NCBI RefSeq assembly: GCF_019801965.1
Contig: NZ_JAHVIA010000005.1
Coordinates: 400,350 to 464,349 of the forward strand
Source of the DNA: Salipiger bermudensis
GTDB taxonomy: Bacteria > Pseudomonadota > Alphaproteobacteria > Rhodobacterales > Rhodobacteraceae
DNA: 64,000 nt
Direction: 5' to 3'
In this document: in pieces, positions 16,411 to 27,038 of the stretch
Numbering within the stretch: the stretch's first letter is position 1
How the letters are laid out: every line of letters begins with the position of its first letter
The notes under the pieces: generated by a model
The model's database searches: none
What the model saw: the letters and a program-made list of their open reading frames with translations, nothing else
Told to the model about the DNA's origin: nothing
Program-made: the position numbers and the translations under genes

Positions 16411-18987
16411 ATGACGACAACGCCCCCGTTCCCTGCCCCGCAGCGGACCGTGGATCTCACCGACTGCGACCGCGAGCCCATCCACCAGCTTGGACGGGTC
16501 CAGTCCTATGGTGCATTGCTGGCGCTGTCGACGGATTGGATCGTCCAGCACGCCTCCGAGAATCTCGAAGCGATCCTTGGCATTCCCACCGAGGCGGCGC
16601 TCGGCCGCCCGCTGCACGAGCTGATCGTCTCGGACGGGTTCGACCGCATCCGCCAGAACCTGCGCGTGGTCGAGCTGCAAGACGGGGTCCTGCGGCTGTT
16701 CAACGTCACCATGCAGGCCAGCGGCAAGGCGTTCGACGTTTCGGTGCACGGCTCCGGCCAGCACCTGATCATCGAGTTCGAACCAAAAATCGCCACCCGC
16801 GGCCGCGATGTCCTGGCCGAGGTCTACCCGCAGATCTCGTCTCTCAGCCGCAATCGCGACCTGCGCTCGCTGACCCGCGCCGCGGCGCGCGGGCTGCAGG
16901 GGCTCTGCGGCTTCGACAGCGTCATGGTCTACCAGTTCCAGCCCGACCAGTCGGGCAAGGTGGTGGCCGAGGTTCGCAAGGACGGGCAATCGAAATATGA
17001 CGGGCTGATGTTCCCGGCCTCCGACATCCCGGTGCAGGCCCGCGCGCTCTACAAGCGCTCGCTGCTGCGGCTGATCTCCGACGTCAACGATCCCGGCAGC
17101 CCGATCCTGCCCGGCACCACGCTCGACGGCCAGCCGCTCGACCTGTCGCTGGCGGTGACTCGCTCGGTCTCGCCGATCCACATCGAGTATCTCAAGAACA
17201 TGGGGGTCGAGGCCTCGATGTCGGTCTCGATCATGAAGGATGGCGAGCTCTGGGGGCTGTTCGCCTGCCACCATCACAGCCCGCGCTACATCGAGTACGA
17301 GCGCCGCACCGCGCTCGAGATGTTTGCGCATATGTTCTCCTACGAGCTGTCGCGCTTCGAGGACCAGCAGCGTAAGGCCGTCGAGGAAGAGACCAGCCGC
17401 CTGCAGACCCTGCTGATGGGCCACATGGCCGATGGCCGCCGGGTGGCCGACAGTCTGCTGTCGATCTCCGAGGACATCACCTCGGTGATACCGCATGACG
17501 GCGTCGTGCTGTTCGAGAACGATGAATTCCATGCCACCGGCACCGTGCCGAGCGAGGAAGAATTCCGCGGCATCGCCCGCTTCCTCGACCGCTCGATCGG
17601 GTCGGGCGTGTTCCACACCGACCATCTCGGCCGCTATCTCGAGGCCGCCCGCGAGCATCCCCATCGCGCCGCCGGCCTGATGGCGATCCCGATCTCCAAG
17701 CGCCCGCGCGACTACCTCGTGCTGTTCCGCAAGCAGATCCAGGAGACCGTCGCCTGGGCGGGCGACCCTACCAAGCCGGTGAGCATCGGCCCCAATGGCC
17801 ACCGCCTCACCCCGCGCCAGAGTTTCGCGGTCTGGCAGGAGACGGTCGAGGGCCGCAGCCTGCCGTGGTCGCTCGAACAGGAACACGCCGCCAACAAGCT
17901 GCGCACCATCCTGCTCGAGGTCTATCTCAAGGTGCTCGACGCCTCCGATGCCGAGCGCAAGCGCGCGCAGGAGCAGCAGCAGTTGCTGATCTCGGAACTG
18001 AACCACCGGGTGCGCAACATTCTCAACCTGATGCGCGGGCTGTTGTCGCAGTCGCGCGCCTCGTCGGACACGCTCGAGGGCTTCACCGCCAATCTCGACG
18101 GCCGCATCCAGTCCCTGGCGCGGGCGCACGATCAGCTGACCTCCGAGCAATGGGAGCCGACCTCGCTCAAGAGCCTGATCCAGTGCGAATTCGCGGCCTA
18201 TGCCTCGGACAAGTCCGCGCGCGTGGTGATCACCGGCCCCGACGCGATGATCGCCCCCAATGCCTACACCACGATGGCGCTGGTGCTGCACGAGATGGCC
18301 ACCAACTCGATCAAGTACGGTGCGCTTTGCGACCAGAGCGGCACCGTCGAGGTGCAGCTCACCGAGGACAGCAGCGGCGGGCTGCTGATCGACTGGGCCG
18401 AACGCGGCGGCCCGCCGGTGACCCCGCCCAAGCGGCGCGGCTTTGGCACCACGATCATCGAGGGCTCGATCCCGCACGAACTCAAGGGTGATGCCGAGGT
18501 GTCCTACAAGGTTACCGGGCTCGAGGCGCATTTCCGGCTGCCGCCGACGGTCATCTCACGCATCGTACCCGAAGAAAACGGTGCCGCCGCAGCGGCTCCT
18601 GCCCCCGCCAAGGCAACGGGCGCGCTCAGCCTCTCCGGTCAGGGCATGGTGCTCGAGGACTCGCTTATCATCGCCATGGATGCCGCCGCCTCGCTCGAGG
18701 ATCTCGGCGCCTCCAAGGTCGAGATCCTGTCTTCCGTGCCGGAGGCCCTCCGCTGGCTCGACCAGAACCGCGTCGATTTCGCCATCCTCGATGTCAATCT
18801 CGGCGAGGAGCAATCGCTGCCGGTGGCCCGCCGCCTCCACGAAACCGGGGTGCCTTTCGTGCTGGCGACAGGCTATGGCTCGGCCGAGGAATTGATCGCC
18901 ACCTACCCGCCCTGCACCATCGTGCAGAAGCCGTTTACCTCGACATCGCTGGAGGATGCCCTGCGGCAGGCCATGAAAATCGACTAA
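16411..18987 (+). CDS. bphP: Bacteriophytochrome with HWE histidine kinase and receiver domain
   Basis: An 858-residue red/far-red photoreceptor. Chromophore attachment is expected at Cys19 in DLTDCDREPIHQLG. The order is PAS (about 20-120), GAF (about 140-310, with PASDIP and HIEYLKNMGVEASMS), PHY (about 320-500, with the tongue motif PRQSF), an HWE-type kinase (phosphoacceptor His532 in ELNHRVRN; N-box ALVLHEMATNSIKYG), and a C-terminal receiver domain (Asp794 in FAILDVNLG, Lys in VQKPF). Biliverdin comes from the upstream bphO. HWE phytochromes with a fused receiver are typical of alphaproteobacteria, and such receivers may act as phosphate sinks. Outputs could be the PAS protein downstream or the general stress response; neither is shown. 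Cytoplasmic, soluble. Confidence 0.95.
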   Translation: MTTTPPFPAPQRTVDLTDCDREPIHQLGRVQSYGALLALSTDWIVQHASENLEAILGIPTEAALGRPLHELIVSDGFDRIRQNLRVVELQDGVLRLFNVTMQASGKAFDVSVHGSGQHLIIEFEPKIATRGRDVLAEVYPQISSLSRNRDLRSLTRAAARGLQGLCGFDSVMVYQFQPDQSGKVVAEVRKDGQSKYDGLMFPASDIPVQARALYKRSLLRLISDVNDPGSPILPGTTLDGQPLDLSLAVTRSVSPIHIEYLKNMGVEASMSVSIMKDGELWGLFACHHHSPRYIEYERRTALEMFAHMFSYELSRFEDQQRKAVEEETSRLQTLLMGHMADGRRVADSLLSISEDITSVIPHDGVVLFENDEFHATGTVPSEEEFRGIARFLDRSIGSGVFHTDHLGRYLEAAREHPHRAAGLMAIPISKRPRDYLVLFRKQIQETVAWAGDPTKPVSIGPNGHRLTPRQSFAVWQETVEGRSLPWSLEQEHAANKLRTILLEVYLKVLDASDAERKRAQEQQQLLISELNHRVRNILNLMRGLLSQSRASSDTLEGFTANLDGRIQSLARAHDQLTSEQWEPTSLKSLIQCEFAAYASDKSARVVITGPDAMIAPNAYTTMALVLHEMATNSIKYGALCDQSGTVEVQLTEDSSGGLLIDWAERGGPPVTPPKRRGFGTTIIEGSIPHELKGDAEVSYKVTGLEAHFRLPPTVISRIVPEENGAAAAAPAPAKATGALSLSGQGMVLEDSLIIAMDAAASLEDLGASKVEILSSVPEALRWLDQNRVDFAILDVNLGEEQSLPVARRLHETGVPFVLATGYGSAEELIATYPPCTIVQKPFTSTSLEDALRQAMKID

Positions 18988-19085
18988 ATCGCCCAAAAGG
19001 TCCAACAAGACCAAATTGTTATTCGGCATAACTGTAAAAGCTCGCTATACTCTCGCCCGTTAAAGTTGTGTCGAGGAGCGTCCGG

Positions 19086-19712
19086 ATGATTCTCAACGGA
19101 GAACAGGTGAGCCTTCGGGCCCTCGCACTCATGCAGGGGCATCTGGCGGAGCGCGCGGCTGTTTGCGCCAAGGTCATCGACCGCGAGGGCAAGGTCGTCG
19201 GCATCAACCGGCGCGGGCTCGAGATGCTCGGCGTCGAGAGCGACGATGTCTGCGGCAAGGTCTGGACCGGCTTCTGGAAAGGCGGCGAGGCGATCAAGGC
19301 GGAGGAGGCGGTTTCCGACGCCTTCGCGGGCCGCTCGAGCGCCTTCACCGGCGAATATTTCGGCACCGGGCAGCGCACGATCTGGGAGATCGAGGTGTTT
19401 CCGCTCGAGCGTGACGAAGATGGCGTGCGCACCATCCTCGCGCTCTCGATCGACGTCACCGGTCGTTATGCGCCAGAGGCCACGATCGACGAAGCCGGCC
19501 TTCTCGGCTCGCTGAACGAGACCCTGCACGCCATGGCCAACATCGCCACCGTCAGCCAGTCGAGCTCGCGCATGTTGCCCCGCGCCAAGGATGATCGGAT
19601 CATCACGGAGATCGCCTCCGAGCTGGCGCAGGCCGCCCGGCGGGCGCAGGATGCGATCTCGGAGCTGCGCAATGCCCTGACCGGCGGCAAGGGCGCCAAG
19701 TCGGGGCGCTGA
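19086..19712 (+). CDS. PAS domain protein downstream of the phytochrome
   Basis: A 208-residue soluble protein. An N-terminal PAS domain covers about residues 20-130 (VIDREGKVVGINRRGLEMLG). A helical region with no recognised output domain follows, ending in an alanine-rich probable coiled coil (IASELAQAARRAQDAISELRN). ATG 19086 has GAGGAG seven bases upstream. A TATACT box lies at 19046-19051. It has 98 bases between it and bphP, so co-transcription is possible but not required. Lacking kinase or DNA-binding parts, it may be a ligand- or partner-binding adaptor; function unknown. Confidence 0.7.
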   Translation: MILNGEQVSLRALALMQGHLAERAAVCAKVIDREGKVVGINRRGLEMLGVESDDVCGKVWTGFWKGGEAIKAEEAVSDAFAGRSSAFTGEYFGTGQRTIWEIEVFPLERDEDGVRTILALSIDVTGRYAPEATIDEAGLLGSLNETLHAMANIATVSQSSSRMLPRAKDDRIITEIASELAQAARRAQDAISELRNALTGGKGAKSGR

Positions 19713-19733
19713 GCGCGCCGTCGGAGCGATTTC

Positions 19734-20537
19734 CTACTTCGGATACATGAAGGTCATCGTGAGCCGCGCGCCCCAGCCATCCGGACCGTTCTCGGGCGAG
19801 TCGGCCCAGTAGCGCACCCCTGCACCGATGCTCACCGGCGTGCCGCCGATGGTGGTGACCTTTGCCAGGTTCAGGTTGATCGGCACTGACGCCTGCTCGG
19901 TGGTCCAATCGTAGGTCAGCTCGGTGTTGAGCGTGAGCGACCAGCCGCCCTTGAAGCCGTAGGTCGCGAAGGGCTGGACGAAGCTGGCATCGATCTCCGT
20001 GGCGTCGTCACCGCCGCCCACGTCCCAGATGTGGTTGACCAGCCCGCCAAAGGTCCAGGGGCCGGTTTGCTTCAGGGCAACCGCGGTCAGGCCGGCGCCG
20101 AACTGGTCGGCGCTGTATTCGTCTGAGCCGGTGGGCAGCAGGAACACCGGGCCCACACCCCAGATCAGCCCGCCGGCCGTCGGCGCCTTGGGCGAGAAGA
20201 ACAGGCTTTGTACGATGTCGCCATAGCCCTTCTGGCTGCTGCCGGGGATCACGTCGGTCTGGCTGATCACCGGCACGATGGTACGCGAGACCAGGTTCCA
20301 GTCGTCGTTGAGCGAGATCGGGATCACCGGCTGGATGTTCAGCGTGTAGCGATAGCCACCTCCATCCGCGCCGTAACCCTCGTCATAGTTGAGCTGGAAC
20401 GGCAGGCTGTAGAGATTGGCGACCGGGTTGGCGAGCTGACGGGCGAGCTCGTCGGCATCCTGAGCGACCGCGGCGGCGGGTGTCAGCATGGCGGCAGCAC
20501 CGGCGACGGAAACGAGTCTGGAGGTCGTCTGCGGCAT
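19734..20537 (-). CDS. Putative outer-membrane protein of the phenol-degradation MetA-like family
   Basis: A 267-residue exported protein with a signal peptide ending near AVAQD (about residue 26). The mature part has alternating hydrophobic residues, many Gly, Trp and Tyr, and ends in an aromatic-rich strand (LTMTFMYPK), as in small beta-barrels. ANPVANLYSLPFQLNYD and VGPVFLLPTGSDEY resemble proteins annotated as transporters or MetA-pathway outer-membrane proteins. The start at 20537 is chosen by the signal peptide and AAGGTGAG. It converges with the PAS gene at 21 bases. Substrate and role unknown. Confidence 0.65.
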   Translation of the reverse strand: MPQTTSRLVSVAGAAAMLTPAAAVAQDADELARQLANPVANLYSLPFQLNYDEGYGADGGGYRYTLNIQPVIPISLNDDWNLVSRTIVPVISQTDVIPGSSQKGYGDIVQSLFFSPKAPTAGGLIWGVGPVFLLPTGSDEYSADQFGAGLTAVALKQTGPWTFGGLVNHIWDVGGGDDATEIDASFVQPFATYGFKGGWSLTLNTELTYDWTTEQASVPINLNLAKVTTIGGTPVSIGAGVRYWADSPENGPDGWGARLTMTFMYPK

Positions 20538-20873
20538 GGTCTCACCTTCGATTTTTGCAGGTCGGACCCAATCGCTCCTGCGTGGGCTCCGCTGGGCAAG
20601 CATACACCCACACGCATGACGCGAGAATATGACTCTCGAGCGCATGTCTCCACCGATGCAGGAATATCCCCGTATTCTCGCAATATTCGGCCAGGACACA
20701 CCGGGCCCGCACAGCGCGGGCCCGGCATCGCCGCGGATCGATGCGCGCCTCACCCGCCGCGCTATACAACACGCATCGGGAGAGTAGCAGCACTGCCCCG
20801 TCGCAGCCGAAGGGCGGATGACAGCTCGCGACGCGGCGGCTATTCAGGGAGGCAACTGCGGCAAGAGGGCCTC
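20538..20873. other. Non-coding gap with inverted repeats
   Basis: No convincing gene. It holds a perfect 10-base hairpin, CCGGGCCCGC (20701-20710) with GCGGGCCCGG (20716-20725), and no T-run. A spaced inverted repeat GCGAGAATA (20621-20629) and TATTCTCGC (20673-20681) may be a regulatory site for either divergent gene. Confidence 0.5.
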
Positions 20874-22055
20874 ATGAACCGGATACGGATCTCGCGCGAC
20901 ATCACCCTGCCCGACGATCTGCGGGTCGCGCGGGCGCGCAGCGCACCGCATCTCGGGCCACGCCTGCTGTTTTTCAGCGGAGGCAGCGCGCTCAACGGCA
21001 TCTCGCGCCAGCTCAAGCGCTATACGTTCAACTCGGTCCACCTGATCACCCCCTTCGACAGCGGCGGCAGCAGCCAGGTGCTGCGCGAGGCCTTCGGGAT
21101 GCCGGCAGTGGGCGACCTGCGCAGCCGGCTGATGGCGCTGGCCGACGAGACAGTGCTGGGCCAGCCCGACGTCTACGCGCTGTTCAACCACCGCCTCTCG
21201 CGCGATGCATCGCAGGCGTCGCTGCGCGCCGAGGTGGCCGAGATGGTCGCGGGCAAGCATCCGCTGATCGACGCCATCCCGCAGCCGATGCGCAAGCTCA
21301 TCCGGACCACCCTGCGCGCCTTTGCCGGCGCGGTGCCCGAGGGGTTCGACTATCGCCACGCCAGCATCGGCAACCTGATCCTCGCCGGGGGCTACCTGCG
21401 CAACGAGCGCGCGCTGGAGCCGGTGCTGTTCCTGATGTCGAAGATGGTCGACGTGCGCGGCACCGTGCGCGCGGTGGTCGATGCCAACCTGCAGCTCGGC
21501 GCGGAGCTGGCCGACGGGCGCCGGATCACCGGCCAGCGCGCGATCAGCGGCAAGGAGGTCGCGCCGCTCGACAGTCCGATCCGGCGCGTCTTCCTCAGCG
21601 ACGGGACGCGCGCACTGGCGCCGTCCGAGGTGGCGCTGCCGAAGCGCAACCGCAAGCTCATCGGTCAGGCCGAGCTGATCTGCTACCCGCCGGGCAGCCT
21701 CTATTCCAGCGTCATCGCCAACCTGCTGCCCGCCGGCACCGGCACCGCGATCGCGGCGCGCCACGTGCCGAAGGTCTACCTGCCGAGCCTCGGTCGCGAT
21801 CCGGAGGCGCTCGGCCATGCGCTCGTCGATCAGGTGGCGGCGTTGCTGGCGCCGCTGCAGGCCGATGCAGGCGGCGGGCTGGAGCCTGCGCGTCTTCTGA
21901 CGCATGTCATCTGCGACGCGACCGTGCCCGAGGCCGACTGCACGGCGGTGACCGAACGCTTCGGCATCCCCATCATCCGCCTGCCCCTGCGCCGCCCGGA
22001 CGAGGCGAAATACGACGCGCAGCGCGTGGCCGAGCTGCTGGTTTCGCTCGACTGA
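20874..22055 (+). CDS. CofD-like protein of the GAK-system type
   Basis: A 393-residue member of the CofD/YvcK superfamily. It starts with RLLFFSGGSALNGISRQLKRYT, the Rossmann-like loop, followed by ITPFDSGGSSQVLREAFGMPAVGDLRSRL, equivalent to the DGGSS-LRE-GMPPPGD region of YvcK. The overall sequence best resembles proteins named GAK-system CofD-like protein. In other bacteria those sit with an ATP-grasp enzyme and a small XXXCH protein; neither is nearby here. CofD itself transfers a lactyl phosphate to deazaflavin, YvcK binds UDP-sugars; substrate here is unknown. ATG 20874 has AGAGGG upstream. A palindromic hairpin follows at 22075. Confidence 0.75.
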   Translation: MNRIRISRDITLPDDLRVARARSAPHLGPRLLFFSGGSALNGISRQLKRYTFNSVHLITPFDSGGSSQVLREAFGMPAVGDLRSRLMALADETVLGQPDVYALFNHRLSRDASQASLRAEVAEMVAGKHPLIDAIPQPMRKLIRTTLRAFAGAVPEGFDYRHASIGNLILAGGYLRNERALEPVLFLMSKMVDVRGTVRAVVDANLQLGAELADGRRITGQRAISGKEVAPLDSPIRRVFLSDGTRALAPSEVALPKRNRKLIGQAELICYPPGSLYSSVIANLLPAGTGTAIAARHVPKVYLPSLGRDPEALGHALVDQVAALLAPLQADAGGGLEPARLLTHVICDATVPEADCTAVTERFGIPIIRLPLRRPDEAKYDAQRVAELLVSLD

Positions 22056-22074
22056 CCCACAGCCCGCAACGGGA

Positions 22075-22099
22075 CAAGAAAATTCTGCGAATTTTCTTG
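22075..22099. terminator. Hairpin, first copy (upstream of dap)
   Basis: Arms AAGAAAATTC (22076-22085) and GAATTTTCTT (22089-22098) with loop TGC, plus a flanking C-G pair. The T-rich right arm could terminate transcription of the CofD-like gene. An identical copy lies at 23837-23859 after dap. Confidence 0.7.
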
Positions 22100-22262
22100 G
22101 GCCTCGCACCTGCCCGGTTTTTCATCCGTGCCCGAGGAGGCAAGACGTTTTCCGGGCCAATTCCTTCCCTATGGTCACCGGGTTCGCTAGCCCTTGGTCA
22201 AATTCCGCATAAATGTAGCCCGCTCCCAAGGCCCGCATGACCGATCCCAAGGACGCCTCCCT

Positions 22263-23825
22263 ATGACAGCCATCGACCTCGCCGCGCTCGAGACCGCGCT
22301 CGACGCCCTTCCCAAGGCCTTCCCCGGCCCCGGCGGCCTTGTCGGCGTGATGAAGGACGGCAAGACCGTCGCCGCCCGCGCCTGGGGCTATGCGGATCTC
22401 GATGCGGGCACGCCGCTCACCACCGCGACCCGGATGCCGATCTGCTCGATCTCCAAGCAGTTCACCTGCGGGGTGCTGCTGGCGGCGCTGGGAGAGCCCG
22501 AGCGCTACGATGCCCGCGTCGCCGAGTTCCTGCCGAAGTATCAGGGCCGCCTGCCCACCCTGCGCCAGCTCTGCGACAACCAGTCGGGCCTGCGCGACTA
22601 CTGGGCGCTGACCGTGCTGCAGGGCGGGCTGGCCGAGCAGACCTTCGCCCGCGAGGACGCGCTGCCGCTGCTCGCCCGCATGAAGACCGGCCATTTCGCG
22701 CCCGGCAGCGAGTATTCCTACTGCAACTGCAACTACCGGATCGTCTCGGAGATCATCGAGAGCGAGACCGGGAAGGCCCTGCCGGATCTCTACCGCGCTC
22801 ATATCTGGGAGCCCGCCGGCATGACCACAGCAGTGCTGACCTCGGACACGCGACAGCCCGAGGATGGCGTGATCGGCTACGAGGGCAGCGACGCCACCGG
22901 CTTCTTCCCCGCCGACAACGGCATCTTCTGGATCGGCGATGCCGGGATCTCGGCCTCGCTCGACGATATGCTGGCCTATGAGGCCTGGATCGACGCCACG
23001 CGCGACGACCCGCAAAGCCTCTACCGCCGGCTCGCCGAGCCCCCGCGTTTCATCGATGGCGCGCCGGCAGAGTATGGCTACGGGCTGGCCCACGAGGAGA
23101 TCGGCGGGGTGGCCTTCACCGGCCATGCGGGCGCCCTGCGCGGCTTCCGCGCGCACCGGCTCAACGCGCGTTCCGAGCGGCTCTCGGTAGTGGTGCTGTT
23201 CAACCACGAGGCCGACGCCCATGGCGCGGCTGTGCAGGTCGCGCGGGCGGCGATGCGCGCACCAGCACCGGAACCCGCCTTCATCACCGAGGAGTGGGAC
23301 GGCCTCTGGCTCGACGAGGCGCGCGGGCTGACCGCGACGCTCACCACCGGGCGGCGCGAGGTTCAGCTGGGCTACGCGGTCGGGCCGCAGCCGCTGGTGG
23401 CGGGGCGCGACGGCACGCTGACGGCGCCGGGGGTGACGGTTGCCCGCGACGGTGACGGGCTCACCATGGCGCGCCCGGGCGAGAACACCACGCGCAAGCT
23501 TGGCCCGCTGACGCCGCTCGAGACCGCCGATGGCCTTGAGATCGCCGGGCGCTACCGTTCGGACGAACTGGAAGCGGGGATGGAGATCGAGGCCCGCGAT
23601 GGCGGCATCTATGCGCGGTTCACCGGGCTGCTCGGCACCGGCCGCTTCGAGCGCATGGCGCCCCTGGCACAGGATGTCTGGCGGCTGGCGACGCGGCGGG
23701 CGATGGATGCCCCCGCCCCCGGCGACTGGACGCTGATCGTGACCCGCGCCGCCGACGGCACGGTCAACGGCGCGCGGCTCGGCTGCTGGCTGGCGCGCCA
23801 GATCCCCTACGAGAAGACCGCCTGA
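22263..23825 (+). CDS. dap: D-aminopeptidase, serine beta-lactamase-like family
   Basis: A 520-residue enzyme matching the length and layout of D-aminopeptidase (EC 3.4.11.19), which releases N-terminal D-amino acids from peptides. The penicillin-recognising core has catalytic SxxK in CSISKQF (serine near residue 60), YxN as YCN in EYSYCNCNY, and HxG as HAG in FTGHAGALRG. Two C-terminal beta-barrel domains (about residues 335-520) complete the family architecture. There is no signal peptide, so it is cytoplasmic. ATG 22263 is chosen because homology starts there. It stands alone between two copies of the same hairpin. Confidence 0.82.
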   Translation: MTAIDLAALETALDALPKAFPGPGGLVGVMKDGKTVAARAWGYADLDAGTPLTTATRMPICSISKQFTCGVLLAALGEPERYDARVAEFLPKYQGRLPTLRQLCDNQSGLRDYWALTVLQGGLAEQTFAREDALPLLARMKTGHFAPGSEYSYCNCNYRIVSEIIESETGKALPDLYRAHIWEPAGMTTAVLTSDTRQPEDGVIGYEGSDATGFFPADNGIFWIGDAGISASLDDMLAYEAWIDATRDDPQSLYRRLAEPPRFIDGAPAEYGYGLAHEEIGGVAFTGHAGALRGFRAHRLNARSERLSVVVLFNHEADAHGAAVQVARAAMRAPAPEPAFITEEWDGLWLDEARGLTATLTTGRREVQLGYAVGPQPLVAGRDGTLTAPGVTVARDGDGLTMARPGENTTRKLGPLTPLETADGLEIAGRYRSDELEAGMEIEARDGGIYARFTGLLGTGRFERMAPLAQDVWRLATRRAMDAPAPGDWTLIVTRAADGTVNGARLGCWLARQIPYEKTA

Positions 23826-23836
23826 GCGGCCAGCCC

Positions 23837-23893
23837 AAGAAAATTCTGCGAATTTTCTTAACGCCAAGATTTTTCGTACGAAAAATCTTGGCG
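23837..23893. terminator. Double palindromic terminator between dap and betA
   Basis: First, a repeat of the 22076 hairpin: AAGAAAATTC (23837-23846), TGC, GAATTTTCTT (23850-23859). Second, a perfect 32-base palindrome with arms CGCCAAGATTTTTCGT (23862-23877) and ACGAAAAATCTTGGCG (23878-23893). Being symmetric, together they can stop transcription from both convergent genes. Confidence 0.8.
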
Positions 23894-23901
23894 CCCTGCC
23901 C

Positions 23902-25559
23902 TCAGCGCTGAGAAGTTTCCCAGTTCGGGTTGATCCACGGCGCGTCGTTCCTCGGCGGCAGCGGTGCGCGGCCGAGGATGTGATCGCTGGCCTTCTCGCC
24001 CACCATGATCGACGGCGCGTTGAGATTGCCGTTGGTGATGCGCGGGAAGATCGAGCTGTCGGCCAGCCGCAGCCCGTCGACGCCGATCACCCGGGTTTCG
24101 GGATCGACCACCGCCATCGGATCGTCGGCCCGCCCGATGCGGGCGGTGCCGCAGGGATGATAGGCGCTCTCGACATGCTGGCGAATGAAATCGTCGAGTT
24201 CGTCGTCGCTCTGGACATCCGCGCCGGGCTGGATCTCGTGCTTGTAGTAAGGCTTGAAGGCGTCCTGGGCAAAGATCTCGCGCGTCAGGCGGATGCATTT
24301 GCGGAAATCCGACCAGTCCTTCTCGTGCGCCATGTAGTTGAACAGGATGCGCGGCGGGTCCTTGGGATCCGCCGAGCGCAGCGTGACCTCGCCGCGCGAG
24401 GGGCTCCGCATCGGGCCGACATGGGCCTGGAAGCCGTGGCCCTCGGCGGCCACCTGGCCATCATAGCGCACCGCGATAGGCAGGAAGTGATACTGGATGT
24501 CGGGGTAGTCGACACCGGCCTCCGAGCGGATGAAGCCCGCGCTCTCGAACTGGTTCGTCGCCCCCGGCCCGGTCTTGGTGAAGAGCCAGCGCGCTCCGAC
24601 ATAGGCCTTTCCAAGCAGGTTCCAGTACTTGTAGAGGCTTACCGGCTGGCTCGCCGCCGCCTGGATGTAGAGCTCGAGATGGTCCTGAAGGTTCTGGCCC
24701 ACACCGGCGCGGTCGGCGACCACGTCGATGCCATGCTCGGCCAGATGCGCCGCCGGGCCGATGCCCGAGAGCATCAACAACTTCGGCGAGTTCAGCGACG
24801 AGGCGGCGAGAATGACCTCGGCCTCGGCGCGGATCACCTCGATCTTGCCGCCGCGCTCGACCTCGACGCCGACGGCGCGGCCCTCCTCGATCACCACGCG
24901 GCGGGCAAAGGCGCGCACCAGATCGCAATTCTCGCGTTTCAGCGCCGGGCGCAGGTAGGCCTTGGCGGCTGAGAAGCGCTCGCCCTGCCAGACCGTCATG
25001 TCATAGGGGCCGAAGCCCTCCTGCTGCTGGCCGTTGTAATCGGCGGTGACCGGGTAGCCCGCCTGCTGCCCGGCCTCGACGAAGGCCTGCGTCAGCGGGT
25101 TGTCGCGCCGGCCGCGGCTGACATGCAGCGGGCCGTCGCTGCCGCGCCAGGCGGGATCGCCGCCATGGCCGCCATCGTGCCAGTTTTCCTGCCGCTGGTA
25201 ATAGGGCAGCACATCGGCATAGCCCCAGCCATCGGCGCCCTGATCGCGCCAGTGATCGAAGTCGCGGGCGTGGCCGCGCACGTAGATCATGCCGTTGATC
25301 GAGGACGAGCCGCCGATCACCTTGCCCCGCGGGGTGGCGAGGCGGCGGCCGCCGAGATGCGGCTCGGGCTCGGACTGGAAGCCCCAGTCGTAGCGCTTCA
25401 TGTTCATCGGGTAGCTGAGCGCGCCGGGCATCTGGATCAGCGGGCCGGCATCGCTGCCGCCATGCTCGATGACCAGCACCCGCTTGCCGGCCTCGGCGAG
25501 CCGGTAGGCCATGGCGCAGCCGGCGCTGCCGGCGCCGACGATGACATACTCTGCCTGCA

Positions 25560-25560
<1 letters not shown>
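23902..25560 (-). CDS. betA: Choline dehydrogenase
   Basis: A 552-residue GMC-family FAD oxidoreductase that oxidises choline to betaine aldehyde. FAD-binding [15 protein letters not shown] is at residues 9-23. [20 protein letters not shown] follows near 78, and the catalytic histidine lies in [11 protein letters not shown] near residue 460. The [19 protein letters not shown] region is characteristic of BetA. Last gene of betI-betC-betB-betA; its start overlaps the betB stop by one base (TGATG). Membrane-associated in other species. Confidence 0.95.
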
Positions 25561-27017
<1,457 letters not shown>

Positions 27018-27038
27018 CGGTCTTCCCTTGTCGTCAGG

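Noticed and set aside
16378..18531. 717-residue minus-strand frame under bphP
   Set aside because: Shadow of the phytochrome gene; no family features.
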